This document shows, piece after piece, positions 55,201 to 56,874 of a stretch of 64,000 nucleotides of DNA. The DNA is taken from NCBI GenBank assembly GCA_949825045.1, contig OX463813.1:7688001-7752000 (forward strand), in the 5' to 3' direction. This DNA is from Argyresthia goedartella. Lineage: Eukaryota > Arthropoda > Insecta > Lepidoptera > Argyresthiidae. The translations under genes and the position numbers were made by a program. Each line of letters opens with the position of its first letter. Position 1 is the first letter of the stretch. The notes under the pieces are model-generated. The model worked only from the letters and a program-made list of their open reading frames with translations, was not told where the DNA came from and made no database searches.

Positions 55201-56874
55201 TTATGCGTGAGTAGAACTGAGCCAGCATTCATTGGATTTATTGTGCTACTCCACCAAGCCAATTAGACGACTGTCGGGCAACTTCCGGCGCTTGTCACAA
55301 CTGTGAAACAAAACATGTTTCAAGGCATGCGACATGAGACATCGGCTATGTGGCCAATTTTTTCAGTTATCTAAATTGTACAAAAGTTACGTACCTACCA
55401 CTTCTTTGAATATCTTCTCTGAAATACGATTGTTTGCTAAAAAAGCCAAGATTTTTTGTACGAAACCATCAAAAGTGGGCGTTGAAAGAAAGTTTGCATC
55501 GATATCCTATACTCTTTATATTCTTTATTGAATTTCAACAGATTTGTGAACGAGGAAGCCCACTTCCCCACCCGGTCTTGGCTGGAGCGAATCGTCATCG
55601 CCGGCATCAAGACTCCTCCCAAGACCGCAAAACTGCAACAGGTTTGACTACAAACCTTACTACCTACATATTTGTTCGGATAACTCGTAACAGATGTGTA
55701 CATACCTACATATTTGATAACTCGTAACAGATGTGTACATACCTACATATTTGTTTGGACAACTCGTAACAGATGTGTACATACCTACATATTTGTTTGG
55801 ATAACTCGTAACAGATGTGTACATACCTACACATTTGTTCGGATAACTCGTAACAGATGTGTACATACCTAGATATTTGTTCGGATAACTTGTAACAGAT
55901 GTGTACACACCTACATATTTGTTCGAATAACTCGTAATTTCTATATTGTTCTACAGATAACAGACTCTCTTAACCAATAAAACTCATTACAATGTAAAAA
56001 TTGTTTCTTAGTAAGCTGTTTTATCGCATAACAATATACCATAGTTTTTTTTTGAGTAGCCTGGTTGTAGCTAGAATCTTTTTTTGTCTGATGGTATCTA
56101 TTTATGATTTCTCTATGCGGGTCTCCACTGCAATTTACTATCTAATGTTCTTTATAGAAACTTAATTTAACTAATAACCCCTTAAAATTTGTTTGCGACT
56201 CGCTGTTTCTGGTTTGCATGAGACAGTAACTGGCAACTTATAATTTTAATTTAATTTAAACTTATGTTTTATTTTTTATCATCTATACTTATAAAAATGA
56301 ATAGCTGTACGTTAGTCTTGCTAAATCTCTAAAATGGGTCGACCGGTTCGTATAATTCCTGTTTGGTTTTATTCTCCTCAGTCCAGAGAAGGTAAAGAGA
56401 AAAAAATATTACGAAAAACGCAAAGAAACAGCGAAAAAATTGAAAAATATTTTGTAAGTATCGAAAGTTCAGCCTCTTTCTTCACTCAAACTCTTTCGTC
56501 GTTGTTCAAGTTATTTACCTCATTCAACCTCTTTGTTGGTAGCGGAACTTATATTTGGCAGTGCGATGCATAAAGTTGTTAAGCAAAAGCTTCATTATCT
56601 GAGGTCTGAGGCCGCTAATGTCGATATGGATTGCAGAAATAAAGGTGCCTCTAAAATGATCAAGGAATAGTTATATGATGGGGAACTATGAGAATACGAA
56701 AAACGCGTTGCGAAGCCGCGCCACGGGCAGCTGGTAATGCAATATATCTTCTCATTACAGGGCGACAAGCACACCGTCCTCCAGATGACACTGCACAAAG
56801 GCAACGATGTCCTCGTCGTTCGAAAGCCTGGCGCCAGCATGGCCAAGCCCTGGACAATCAACTTTACCTACTAG
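7363..56874 (+). CDS. GANAB: Neutral alpha-glucosidase AB / glucosidase II alpha subunit (GH31), 21 coding exons
   Basis: The rebuilt CDS joins 7363-7596, 8123-8250, 16819-16969, 17644-17715, 30306-30417, 31097-31241, 32465-32599, 34474-34582, 37619-37758, 38081-38268, 38941-39083, 41871-41968, 44267-44389, 47789-47954, 48881-49017, 50479-50591, 51754-51911, 52384-52497, 55097-55206, 55542-55641 and 56761-56874. It totals 2790 nt, or 929 residues, close to animal homologues (about 920-945). All junctions are GT-AG and phase-consistent. The catalytic subunit of ER glucosidase II removes the two inner alpha-1,3-linked glucoses from N-glycans in the calnexin cycle; the beta subunit retains it in the ER, so no KDEL is expected or seen. 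Visible features are a signal peptide (1-20), an N-terminal beta domain (~30-340), a GH31 barrel (~365-720) with nucleophile Asp514 (WNDMNEPS) and acid/base Asp601 (WTGDN), and C-terminal beta domains (~720-929). Introns are large and transposon-rich; several have donor-linked tandem arrays. Confidence 0.95.
8123..8250 (+). CDS. GANAB: GANAB coding exon 2
   Basis: Residues 79-120, N-terminal beta-sandwich ([16 protein letters not shown]). The acceptor is tttgtttcag. The donor gtaagt splits a Gly codon after GG; the first base of exon 3 completes it. Confidence 0.92.
8500..8650 (+). repeat. SINE-like fragment (shared with 39890-40000)
   Basis: The segment 'gacag(g/a)gggctagcccatcgccgc' at about 8573-8600 recurs at 39950-39973 with similar flanks, marking a dispersed short repeat. 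No Pol III boxes were resolved in this copy. Confidence 0.5.
9177..10400 (+). repeat. RTE-like non-autonomous repeat cluster with microsatellites
   Basis: Three related segments around 9650, 9770 and 10305 share a 'caaatgatt-t-ccaggtcttaaaacgtaaag' motif, and two more end in a cttctc-gagaag palindrome (9178-9189 and 10371-10384). The text near 10100-10200 (cgctggaccgattttt, cggtccagtagttattgag) is the usual 3' part of insect RTE-like repeats. A (TA/CA) tract is at 9580-9616 and (AC)n at 10236-10271. No intact coding region. Confidence 0.5.
10408..10651 (-). mobile_element. tRNA-derived SINE (family 1), minus orientation
   Basis: On the minus strand the head runs acgacccgaatggccgagtcgg, with an A box tggccgagtcgg and a B box gggttcgagtccc, and the tail ends in aggtattatt. 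Related copies lie at 24664-24876, 37258-37511, 38583-38829, 42655-42814 (inside an inverted duplication) and 44870-45010. The tRNA-like head is not a functional tRNA gene; the body is non-tRNA. Confidence 0.8.
11231..12360 (+). pseudogene. Non-LTR retroelement ORF2 C-terminus with zinc-knuckle and restriction-like nuclease motif
   Basis: An open frame runs to a stop at 12240. Upstream, the end of a reverse-transcriptase region ([25 protein letters not shown]) is read in another frame from 11240, so there is a frameshift between about 11335 and 11365. The main frame then gives [12 protein letters not shown]...HGRHGLHC, a Cys/His knuckle, followed by KRPDG and LLWDATC, matching the RPD...D layout of PD-(D/E)XK restriction-like endonucleases that end R2/R4/NeSL-type elements, and finally [17 protein letters not shown]. 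Seen: motifs and frameshift. Inferred: a 5'-truncated copy of a restriction-like-endonuclease LINE. Polyadenylation signal aataaa at 12353; a (TG)n tract follows the stop. Codon use is far more GC-rich than the flanks, suggesting relatively recent arrival. Confidence 0.65.
12395..12545 (+). repeat. 'agggttccg'-type RTE-associated repeat fragment
   Basis: Contains agggttccctacctcaaaa and tgtctgtccgtccgtctgtc, the signature of a widespread lepidopteran repeat also present at 28550-28900 and 41085-41853. Short fragment only. Confidence 0.5.
12946..12993. repeat. Perfect 22-bp hairpin
   Basis: Arms 12946-12967 and 12972-12993 are exactly complementary around a 4-nt T loop. AT-rich. Confidence 0.85.
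13193..13445 (+). mobile_element. Palindrome-armed repeat R2, copy A
   Basis: Starts gtttatgtgactgctacat, contains two actcgagag arms, then tatctacacacatatcataagctctctttgatg and an internal segment that, on the minus strand, encodes ...[17 protein letters not shown]. This copy lacks part of that segment. Six copies occur in the window. Confidence 0.7.
13545..13935 (+). mobile_element. Palindrome-armed repeat R2, copy B, with linked flank
   Basis: Core 13629-13935. On the minus strand the frame 13705-14001 carries [19 protein letters not shown] and ends PEHIKESL*. The flank 13545-13622 is repeated in inverted orientation at 34081-34160, next to copy E, so the two sequences travel together or R2 inserted twice into the same host repeat. 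Confidence 0.7.
14437..14790. repeat. Dispersed repeat R1, copy 2
   Basis: Aligns by eye with 5736-6080 over most of its length, including ggggtgagcgaagcgaagcccc at about 14559-14580. Small indels separate the copies. Confidence 0.65.
15507..16245 (+). pseudogene. Non-LTR reverse transcriptase C-terminal remnant (CR1/Jockey-like)
   Basis: The first frame gives [22 protein letters not shown], the post-palm segment of non-LTR reverse transcriptases, then stops at 15780. Another frame continues with [12 protein letters not shown] and, after further shifts, [11 protein letters not shown] and [15 protein letters not shown]. The final WECMG-like end near 16225-16245 matches the usual C-terminus. 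At least three frameshifts or stops make it non-functional; the 5' two-thirds of ORF2 is absent. Confidence 0.75.
16819..16969 (+). CDS. GANAB: GANAB coding exon 3
   Basis: Residues 121-171 ([15 protein letters not shown]...[12 protein letters not shown]), N-terminal beta-sandwich. The acceptor is ttctttacag and the donor CAG|gtttgt is weaker than most in this gene. Confidence 0.92.
17433..17600 (+). mobile_element. tRNA-derived SINE (family 2), plus orientation
   Basis: Head gacctctgtgtcgcagcggttgt, A-box-like and B-box gggttcgacccc, then body with cacgatacagggtatccta. It sits 44 bp upstream of exon 4. Confidence 0.7.
17644..17715 (+). CDS. GANAB: GANAB coding exon 4
   Basis: Residues 172-195, a short acidic linker ([16 protein letters not shown]), the variable loop of the N-terminal domain. 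Acceptor tgttgcag, donor GTG|gtgagt. Followed by a 12.6-kb intron. Confidence 0.9.
17979..18303 (+). repeat. 33-bp minisatellite, array 1 (~10 units)
   Basis: Unit core agttacctagcgagtgaacg then agacagcgagcgt. The agttacc motif recurs at 18005, 18038, 18071, 18104, 18137, 18174 (4-bp insertion), 18207, 18240 and 18273. The same unit in reverse complement forms the array at 59984-60300. Confidence 0.85.
18333..18500 (+). mobile_element. tRNA-derived SINE (family 2), plus orientation
   Basis: Head gacctctgtggcgtagcgg, B-box-like ggtttcgaatttc, body ending cacggtacaggatatgcctg. It follows the 33-bp array directly. Confidence 0.65.
18500..19837. other. Intron 4 DNA without recognised element
   Basis: AT-rich; contains an RTE-like 'aatcggttca..cggagaacttcc' ending near 19160-19200 and a short SINE-like acctctgaggtatgac, but nothing with clear boundaries or coding capacity. 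Confidence 0.4.
19838..19973. mobile_element. Foldback MITE abutting the Harbinger-like transposon
   Basis: The left arm tggtgctaattcggagtt and the reverse complement of the right arm tggtgccaattcggagtt match over about 40 bp with a few changes. The element ends exactly where the 18-bp terminal repeat of the next transposon starts. No clear target duplication. Confidence 0.65.
20465..20522 (+). pseudogene. Harbinger-like transposase, 5' exon remnant
   Basis: ATG at 20465 opens MDIECVAAS, resembling the start of Harbinger nucleases (MDI..VAAS), then an in-frame stop, then [10 protein letters not shown] up to a gcg|gtaagt donor. Weak by itself; supported by position inside the terminal repeats. 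Confidence 0.4.
20872..20987 (+). pseudogene. Harbinger-like transposase, 3' exon remnant
   Basis: After acceptor tttatttttag, reading gives DSEDE, a stop, then [20 protein letters not shown] and a terminal stop at 20985-20987. The basic GRQQRAN ending fits the end of Harbinger nucleases. One internal stop makes it dead. Confidence 0.4.
21050..21227 (-). pseudogene. Myb/SANT-like partner gene, 3' exon remnant
   Basis: Acceptor gtttactttacag on the minus strand precedes a frame reading [20 protein letters not shown], a heptad-like helix typical of the C-terminal region of Myb/SANT transposon partners. Two internal TAG codons interrupt it before the final TAA at 21052-21050. Confidence 0.5.
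22015..22116 (-). pseudogene. Myb/SANT-like DNA-binding domain exon remnant
   Basis: Between acceptor acttttgcag and donor gtatgt the frame reads [20 protein letters not shown] then NLFGCGRDL, matching the first helices of a Myb/SANT-like domain (regularly spaced Trp, 'QW..L...LN..G'). The exon with the second half of the domain was not found. Confidence 0.5.
23197..23700 (+). mobile_element. Palindrome-armed repeat R2, copy C
   Basis: Full-looking copy with both arms (actcgagagcggg... and actcgagagttttaatgcc), the PEHIKESL* segment on the minus strand, an internal 45-bp duplication (aacttcac..gaatgtc), and a hairpin at about 23541-23579 whose two sides read gaaaaactacacataatg and cattatgtgtagttttc. 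Confidence 0.75.
24664..24876 (-). mobile_element. tRNA-derived SINE (family 1), minus orientation
   Basis: Same structure as 10408-10651, with A box tggctgagtcgg and B box gggctcgagtccc on the minus strand. Confidence 0.75.
25424..25812 (+). mobile_element. Palindrome-armed repeat R2, copy D
   Basis: Left arm gtttatgtgactgatata, shortened spacer, right arm actcgagagtttaaatgcc, then the conserved segment ending PEHIKESL* on the minus strand. The gtttatgatacgtgtgtagataa end reappears at 26263-26285, so another repeat (25815-26260) is inserted near its end. Confidence 0.7.
25815..26260. repeat. Inserted retroelement 3'-UTR pair within R2 copy D
   Basis: Two oppositely oriented 'ctggaagaaatctctt..gagataagctcgcctttgtac' segments (about 25870-25920 minus, 26045-26150 plus, the latter ending caataaagaaatt) face away from a central junction. 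They are typical 3' ends of a lepidopteran LINE/SINE family; another minus copy lies at 45010-45125. They split R2's end. Confidence 0.5.
26370..28545. other. Intron 4 DNA; one repeat R3 copy near 26500-26660
   Basis: A segment gcgaatgaccatgaacagcg through ttattggctaa is shared with 54745-54843. The rest is AT-rich with no reading frame, tRNA or clear terminal repeat that I can support. Confidence 0.4.
28550..28900 (+). repeat. 'agggttccgta' RTE-associated repeat with C18 tract
   Basis: Starts agggttccgtagagaagcac and contains gtctgtccgtccgtccgtcc, then a run of 18 C at 28880-28897. Its other end, gagtccgactcgcacttggcc at 29831-29851, is separated by the GC-rich insert 29130-29700. Confidence 0.55.
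29130..29537 (-). mobile_element. Possible solo LTR
   Basis: On the minus strand the segment opens TGTAACGGTCCC and closes GGGACGTCACA, with moderately GC-rich sequence, and downstream has an aataaa signal (29186-29191 region). It interrupts the flanking 'agggttccgta' repeat. No flanking duplication was established. Confidence 0.35.
30306..30417 (+). CDS. GANAB: GANAB coding exon 5
   Basis: Residues 196-232 ([20 protein letters not shown], then [13 protein letters not shown]), N-terminal domain. Acceptor tcttgcag; donor G|gtaaca, phase 1. Confidence 0.92.
31097..31241 (+). CDS. GANAB: GANAB coding exon 6
   Basis: Residues 233-280, containing GIPEHTDKF and [13 protein letters not shown], two strongly conserved motifs of ER glucosidase II and its GH31 relatives. 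Donor GG|gtgagt, phase 2. Decayed tandem copies of this exon end follow in the intron. Confidence 0.95.
31242..31975 (+). repeat. Decayed tandem copies of exon 6 end plus donor
   Basis: At least five partial copies follow exon 6. Copy 1 (about 31322-31416) keeps [16 protein letters not shown] and a donor catgg|gtgagt but has lost about 15 bp. Copy 2 (about 31505-31612) keeps the exon text with a mutated donor (catgaatgagt). Shorter copies around 31704-31737, 31810-31829 and 31950-31971 end in cacggg|tga(g/c)t. Intervening pyrimidine-rich intron text (tcttccattccgctacacctt) is repeated too. Confidence 0.85.
32200..32400. repeat. RTE-like repeat 3' fragment
   Basis: Contains cccgacagacgacgttctgtcg and tcggtccagccgtttgcgaattt..ttagcgatta, the usual 3' end of insect RTE-like repeats. 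It ends about 65 bp upstream of exon 7. Confidence 0.5.
32465..32599 (+). CDS. GANAB: GANAB coding exon 7
   Basis: Residues 281-325 ([19 protein letters not shown]), the conserved lead into the barrel. Acceptor tatgtttgcag; donor CAG|gtgact, phase 2. Confidence 0.93.
32905..34090 (-). mobile_element. Palindrome-armed repeat R2, copy E, split by a retroelement
   Basis: Minus-orientation copy (33193 end of the PEHIKESL* frame, here on the plus strand at 33050-33193). It breaks at 33203 (..gatatgtgtgtag) and resumes at 33905 and 33960 (gataaactagtgtatgtaactg, present twice), with arms to 34080. The frame reads [19 protein letters not shown] and is intact to its stop. Confidence 0.7.
33204..33840 (-). 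pseudogene. 5'-truncated non-LTR retroelement, RT C-terminus and poly(A), nested in R2 copy E
   Basis: On the minus strand the frame 33831-33430 ends a reverse-transcriptase ORF2: [38 protein letters not shown] and [12 protein letters not shown] run of about 18 T at 33207-33224 (poly(A) on the minus strand) closes it. Truncated at its 5' end; the surviving frame is open. Its junctions fall inside R2, giving relative age: R2 first, retroelement later. Confidence 0.7.
34310..34435 (-). mobile_element. tRNA-derived SINE (family 2), minus orientation
   Basis: Contains ccccacactagggttccctg and a B box read as gggttcgatcccc on the minus strand. It ends about 38 bp from the exon 8 acceptor. Confidence 0.65.
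34474..34582 (+). CDS. GANAB: GANAB coding exon 8
   Basis: Residues 326-362 ([17 protein letters not shown], then [17 protein letters not shown]), the last strand before the GH31 barrel. Acceptor attgtttcag; donor CCT|gtgagt, phase 0. The end of this exon and its donor are amplified in the following 93-bp array, so the true donor used needs RNA evidence; the first donor gives the family's normal length. Confidence 0.93.
34583..36115 (+). repeat. 93-bp tandem array carrying exon 8 end and 5' splice site (16 units + partial)
   Basis: From the exon 8 donor onward, a 93-bp unit (gtgagtatactgatgt, then the copied exon text to attaccgcct) repeats 16 times to 36070, with a partial 17th. Each unit restores CCT|gtgagtat (one CCA|gtgagt at about 35513), so there are 17 candidate donors. 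The unit is 31 codons, in phase with exon 8 and free of stops; the frame stays open to 36271. Variants (CAGTACTCT, CAATACACT, CAGAACACT) alternate in places, implying dimer-type homogenisation. The first and last copies share ATGATGGGC whereas inner units have ATGAGGGGC. Confidence 0.97.
36301..37255. other. Intron 8 DNA with SINE-like scraps
   Basis: A degraded tRNA-like head (tggttatacgttcgg... ggtttgatccccgg) is at 36310-36350. Tandem-like 'ctctgatagaaaccttccat/ctgaaagagagactttccat' lines lie at 36420-36500, and a cgctccgcttcgcttcgg motif at 37099-37122. No coding signal. Confidence 0.4.
37258..37511 (-). mobile_element. tRNA-derived SINE (family 1), minus orientation
   Basis: Near-complete copy: head with A box tggccgagtcgg and B box gggttcgagtccc on the minus strand, tail of ATT repeats at 37258-37275. 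It lies about 108 bp upstream of exon 9. Confidence 0.8.
37619..37758 (+). CDS. GANAB: GANAB coding exon 9
   Basis: Residues 363-408, start of the GH31 barrel ([17 protein letters not shown], then [11 protein letters not shown]). The Asp in WLDIEY lies in the substrate pocket in GH31 enzymes. Acceptor ctcccacag; donor GAA|gtgagt, phase 2. Confidence 0.95.
37759..37990 (+). repeat. Degenerate 'gcgagatt' repeat with palindromic tctcgcgaga motifs
   Basis: Starting at the exon 9 donor, short units such as gcgagattgc, ggatctc and gagatctcgcgagat recur irregularly to about 37990 and again in intron 10 (38285-38360). Several cores are self-complementary (gatctcgcgagat). No exon text is included. 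Confidence 0.6.
38081..38268 (+). CDS. GANAB: GANAB coding exon 10
   Basis: Residues 409-471: [30 protein letters not shown] (barrel strand), [14 protein letters not shown]. Acceptor atttgacag; donor G|gtaata, phase 1. Confidence 0.95.
38583..38829 (-). mobile_element. tRNA-derived SINE (family 1), head internally deleted
   Basis: Same family as 37258-37511, but the A-box region is missing (cttcgtagacgtttcccattc). Its right part is included in the inverted duplication found at 42238-42814. Confidence 0.75.
38941..39083 (+). CDS. GANAB: GANAB coding exon 11 (catalytic nucleophile)
   Basis: Residues 472-519: [16 protein letters not shown] and WNDMNEPS, with Asp514 the predicted nucleophile by family motif. 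Acceptor ccgcccccag; donor AGT|gtgagt, phase 0. A near-identical inverted copy of this exon lies in intron 12. Confidence 0.95.
39160..39545 (+). mobile_element. RTE-type SINE 3' element hosting a MITE
   Basis: Flanks of the MITE join to read gcctcaatcacgctaaaacggctgaacg, the common RTE-type repeat text, followed by tttggttgaaatttagcacaaagg and ggatactttttatccg. It is interrupted at the TAA of cacgctaa. Confidence 0.65.
39242..39393. mobile_element. Harbinger-type hairpin MITE, 152 bp, TAA target duplication
   Basis: Arms of about 68 bp begin ggccggtttcctgggcgc on both sides and pair with roughly five mismatches around a short centre. TAA flanks the element at 39239-39241 and 39394-39396, and removing the element plus one TAA restores the host repeat exactly. 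A 3-bp TWA duplication with GGCC-type ends is the PIF/Harbinger signature. Confidence 0.85.
39770..40000 (+). repeat. SINE-like repeat
   Basis: Contains atccgggtaaaggcctgtgc and gtcacgccttttcacatacg, then gacagagggctagcccatcg. Parts recur at 8500-8650, 21880-21930, 44180-44230, 50710-50790 and 63370-63420. Confidence 0.5.
40055..40758 (-). pseudogene. Dong/R4-like non-LTR retroelement 3' end inserted in (TAA)n
   Basis: The minus-strand frame 40758-40129 reads a CCHC knuckle ([18 protein letters not shown]), then a nuclease-like region with [11 protein letters not shown] and [13 protein letters not shown] (R-PD...D of PD-(D/E)XK), and [16 protein letters not shown]. This is the C-terminus of a restriction-like-endonuclease LINE. 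The insert is bounded by TTA/ATT repeats on both sides (40027-40053 and 40744-40761), matching the known TAA-repeat target of Dong. It is 5'-truncated before the reverse transcriptase; the surviving frame has no stops. Six Ile codons at the start of the open frame are just the microsatellite. Confidence 0.75.
41085..41853. mobile_element. 'agggttccgta' RTE-associated repeat, near full length
   Basis: Left end aaacgcccaagtgtgagtcg and gagggttccgtatgtgcc; right end aggtacggaaccctaaaaatg, 18 bp from the exon 12 acceptor. An inner hairpin (aaatttcatgattcaaggtaaacgg with ccgtttacctagaatcatgaaattt, 41556-41609) is characteristic. No intact ORF. Confidence 0.6.
41871..41968 (+). CDS. GANAB: GANAB coding exon 12
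   Basis: Residues 520-551: [19 protein letters not shown], then WEH(R). The stretch [14 protein letters not shown] before WEHR is about 11 residues longer than in vertebrate GANAB as I recall it. Acceptor gtttgcag; donor AG|gtacag, phase 2. Confidence 0.9.
42238..42814 (-). repeat. Inverted duplicate of exon 11 and flanking introns
   Basis: This 577-bp segment is the reverse complement of 38666-39246. It includes the whole of exon 11, both its splice sites and part of a family 1 SINE. By eye I find one substitution (cgtaggcg versus cgtagacg) and a homopolymer difference (T10 versus 6 A). It lies antisense in intron 12. One edge ends 5 bp inside the MITE at 39242. Confidence 0.95.
42815..44266. 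other. Intron 12 remainder
   Basis: AT-rich DNA with an RTE-like segment near 43345-43510 (aaccgcat..gtccagccgttcgtccgc..agacagatata). A frame at 43418-43828 reads across it and is not a gene. A SINE-like gtcacgtattttcccactcg is at 44186-44230, just before exon 13. Confidence 0.4.
44267..44389 (+). CDS. GANAB: GANAB coding exon 13
   Basis: Residues 552-592: [19 protein letters not shown], then [15 protein letters not shown](R). Acceptor tgttcacag; donor CG|gtgagt, phase 2. Confidence 0.93.
44640..44730 (+). repeat. Decayed duplicate of exon 13 end plus donor
   Basis: Around 44660-44720 the text catcatactgacatggtcgg...cagcg|gtgagtggctgaaccgatt mirrors the exon 13 end and donor, offset by 316 bp (GT at 44706 versus 44390). 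A TAG in the copied exon and several substitutions mark it as old. Confidence 0.85.
44870..45010 (+). mobile_element. tRNA-derived SINE (family 1), body only, plus orientation
   Basis: Text ctaagtataatatttatcta through ggctagatca..ccaaggtattatt matches the family body. The tRNA head is missing. Confidence 0.7.
45010..45125 (-). repeat. LINE/SINE 3' end fragment
   Basis: Minus-strand text tttgctggaagaaatctctg..gagataatctggcctttgcc matches the family at 25815-26260, joined directly to the SINE above. Confidence 0.5.
45847..47251 (+). mobile_element. ORF1-only non-LTR element ('half-LINE') with 9-bp target duplication
   Basis: Identical ATTATAGAC sequences flank the element at 45838-45846 and 47252-47260. 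It opens attcgctactgtgacaccgg, contains one intact ORF, a 90-bp 3' UTR and ends cctgaaataaagatttatt. There is no reverse transcriptase between the ORF1 stop and the 3' end, so it must have moved using another element's machinery. Confidence 0.85.
45949..47160 (+). CDS. Non-LTR retrotransposon ORF1-like protein, 403 aa, intact
   Basis: An uninterrupted 403-residue frame of high GC content, unlike its AT-rich surroundings. Residues ~1-95 are helical and acidic/hydrophobic ([19 protein letters not shown]). Residues ~112-155 form a heptad-rich coiled coil ([18 protein letters not shown]). A basic, Pro/Ala-rich linker follows ([13 protein letters not shown]), then a C-terminal domain ([20 protein letters not shown] ... 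[12 protein letters not shown] ... [14 protein letters not shown]) that matches the C-terminal domain of CR1/Jockey-type ORF1 proteins. No CCHC knuckle is present. The likely role is RNA binding and chaperoning in the retrotransposition particle. It lies in GANAB intron 13 on the same strand. Confidence 0.75.
   Translation: MAVPAKRADTILVNELLAFVQQKLDVMDEVSLEQICSTSFKEVEIAAAKTVLQETAITTVRLVARRGAASGKKDLQDIFRVFKETEPDDVPTYVARDLNKLPPVTFDHVDATRLLKDIVRLQADVTDIRSKLETSEGICTELKRELLVLRQANTSLPTQRIADARDDNATVSKNAQQATDPVTRVAKPALTNTAPLRDVTKPCRPAPNAVSSGSSKSLEAQKETYAAVSRRARRRRPRPAPPAAEQQKLQAAPRAQPARPARGPPNATVDGEGFILVQTRKRRSRRSRNQRGTAPADECSLKAAAPTALIYLSRLDVNMTCQDIERHILERLKKNPPRSPKQATEVSTVQIDLLESDRPKDFLSFKLRVPADLKTMFLAKDNWPEGIVYRRYREARPKTKIPS
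47289..47760 (-). pseudogene. Non-LTR reverse transcriptase C-terminal remnant
   Basis: The minus-strand reading gives [53 protein letters not shown], the usual post-RT region of CR1/R1-like ORF2. It starts just after the half-LINE's downstream target duplication and ends about 28 bp before exon 14. Its 5' part is missing. Confidence 0.7.
47789..47954 (+). CDS. GANAB: GANAB coding exon 14 (acid/base residue)
   Basis: Residues 593-648: [13 protein letters not shown] with Asp601 the predicted acid/base, then [20 protein letters not shown], part of the glucose pocket. Acceptor cgtgcgcag; donor CAG|gtgagg, phase 0. Confidence 0.95.
48070..48215 (+). mobile_element. tRNA-derived SINE (family 2), plus orientation
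   Basis: Head gacctctgtggctctgcggttgt, with a shortened B-box region, then acaacacatagtatcc and gggccagaagcaatgtatg. Confidence 0.6.
48881..49017 (+). CDS. GANAB: GANAB coding exon 15
   Basis: Residues 649-693: [19 protein letters not shown], end of the barrel region; the RAHSH..REPW motif is highly conserved in GH31. Donor TG|gtaacc splits a Trp codon, phase 2. Confidence 0.95.
49020..49945. other. Intron 15 left part, nothing recognised
   Basis: AT-rich sequence without frames, hairpins or repeat signatures that I can support. Short frames at 49287-49502 are composition-driven. Confidence 0.4.
49950..50450 (-). mobile_element. Palindrome-armed repeat R2, copy F
   Basis: Longest copy, in reverse orientation. 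It starts tttatctacacacgtatcataa, carries a hairpin at about 50062-50100 (gaaaaattacacattatg and catgatgtgtaatttttc), a broken [12 protein letters not shown] frame, both actcgagag arms and ends gcagtcacataaactact. It lies 29 bp upstream of exon 16. Confidence 0.75.
50479..50591 (+). CDS. GANAB: GANAB coding exon 16
   Basis: Residues 694-731: [20 protein letters not shown], then DDEYLLG, the proximal C-terminal beta domain. Acceptor ctatcccag; donor G|gtgagt, phase 1. Confidence 0.95.
50861..51612 (+). repeat. 32-bp GC-rich minisatellite, ~23 units
   Basis: The motif gtcgctatgcgg recurs every 32 bp from 50861 to 51597, followed in each unit by tcgagcggcgctgcggtg. About 65% GC and CpG-dense in an AT-rich intron. 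Because 32 is not a multiple of 3, all three frames interleave and give long but artefactual ORFs. Confidence 0.95.
51754..51911 (+). CDS. GANAB: GANAB coding exon 17
   Basis: Residues 732-784: [31 protein letters not shown]. Acceptor ctcgcgacag; donor AAG|gtggga (weak), phase 0. Confidence 0.94.
52384..52497 (+). CDS. GANAB: GANAB coding exon 18
   Basis: Residues 785-822: [20 protein letters not shown], the conserved QRGG motif of GH31 C-terminal domains, ending TLDAN. Acceptor gtgtcctcag; donor AAC|gtaagt, phase 0. Its end and donor seed the 45-bp array that follows. Confidence 0.95.
52498..54450 (+). repeat. 45-bp tandem array carrying exon 18 end and 5' splice site (43 units)
   Basis: Units begin gt(g/a)agtacattacag at 52498 and every 45 bp (two units of 43 bp, near 53010 and 53730) to a last, partial unit at 54429. 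Each unit restores GCCAAC|gt(g/a)agt; two units (near 53305 and 53485) read AATATGAGT and have lost GT. Each also holds an acattacag acceptor-like site 30 nt before the next donor. 45 bp is 15 codons in phase with exon 18 ([15 protein letters not shown]) with no stop until the first 43-bp unit shifts the frame. Confidence 0.97.
54745..55085. repeat. Repeat R3 with a 30-bp hairpin at 54955-55024
   Basis: Left part gcgaatgaccacgaacagcg..ttattggctaa matches 26525-26650; right part ttgtcaggca..catatgtt..atactacccaatt matches 29930-30000. Arms 54955-54984 and 54995-55024 pair at 28 of 30 positions around a 10-nt loop. It ends about 12 bp before exon 19. Confidence 0.65.
55097..55206 (+). CDS. GANAB: GANAB coding exon 19
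   Basis: Residues 823-858: [20 protein letters not shown], the conserved G-x-LYxDDG motif of the distal C-terminal domain. Acceptor attccacag; donor GC|gtgagt, phase 2. Confidence 0.95.
55542..55641 (+). CDS. GANAB: GANAB coding exon 20
   Basis: Residues 859-892: [20 protein letters not shown], then [13 protein letters not shown]. Acceptor atttcaacag; donor CAG|gtttga, phase 0. Confidence 0.94.
55661..55935 (+). repeat. 42-bp minisatellite just after the exon 20 donor
   Basis: The cgtaacag motif recurs at 55686, 55723 (37-bp unit), 55765, 55807, 55849, 55891 (tgtaacag) and 55933 (cgtaattt). The array begins 20 bp downstream of the donor. The unit is 14 codons long. Confidence 0.9.
56280..56745 (+). 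repeat. RTE-type repeat next to the last splice acceptor
   Basis: Starts atctatacttataaaaatgaatagctgta and ends gcgttgcgaagccgcgccacgggcagctgg, the usual two ends of a lepidopteran RTE-type non-autonomous repeat. Ends 15 bp before the exon 21 acceptor. Confidence 0.6.
56761..56874 (+). CDS. GANAB: GANAB coding exon 21 and stop
   Basis: Residues 893-929 ([20 protein letters not shown], then [17 protein letters not shown]) and TAG at 56872-56874. Conserved end of ER glucosidase II alpha; no ER-retrieval signal. Acceptor cattacag. Confidence 0.95.
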   Translation, partial: GDKHTVLQMTLHKGNDVLVVRKPGASMAKPWTINFTY

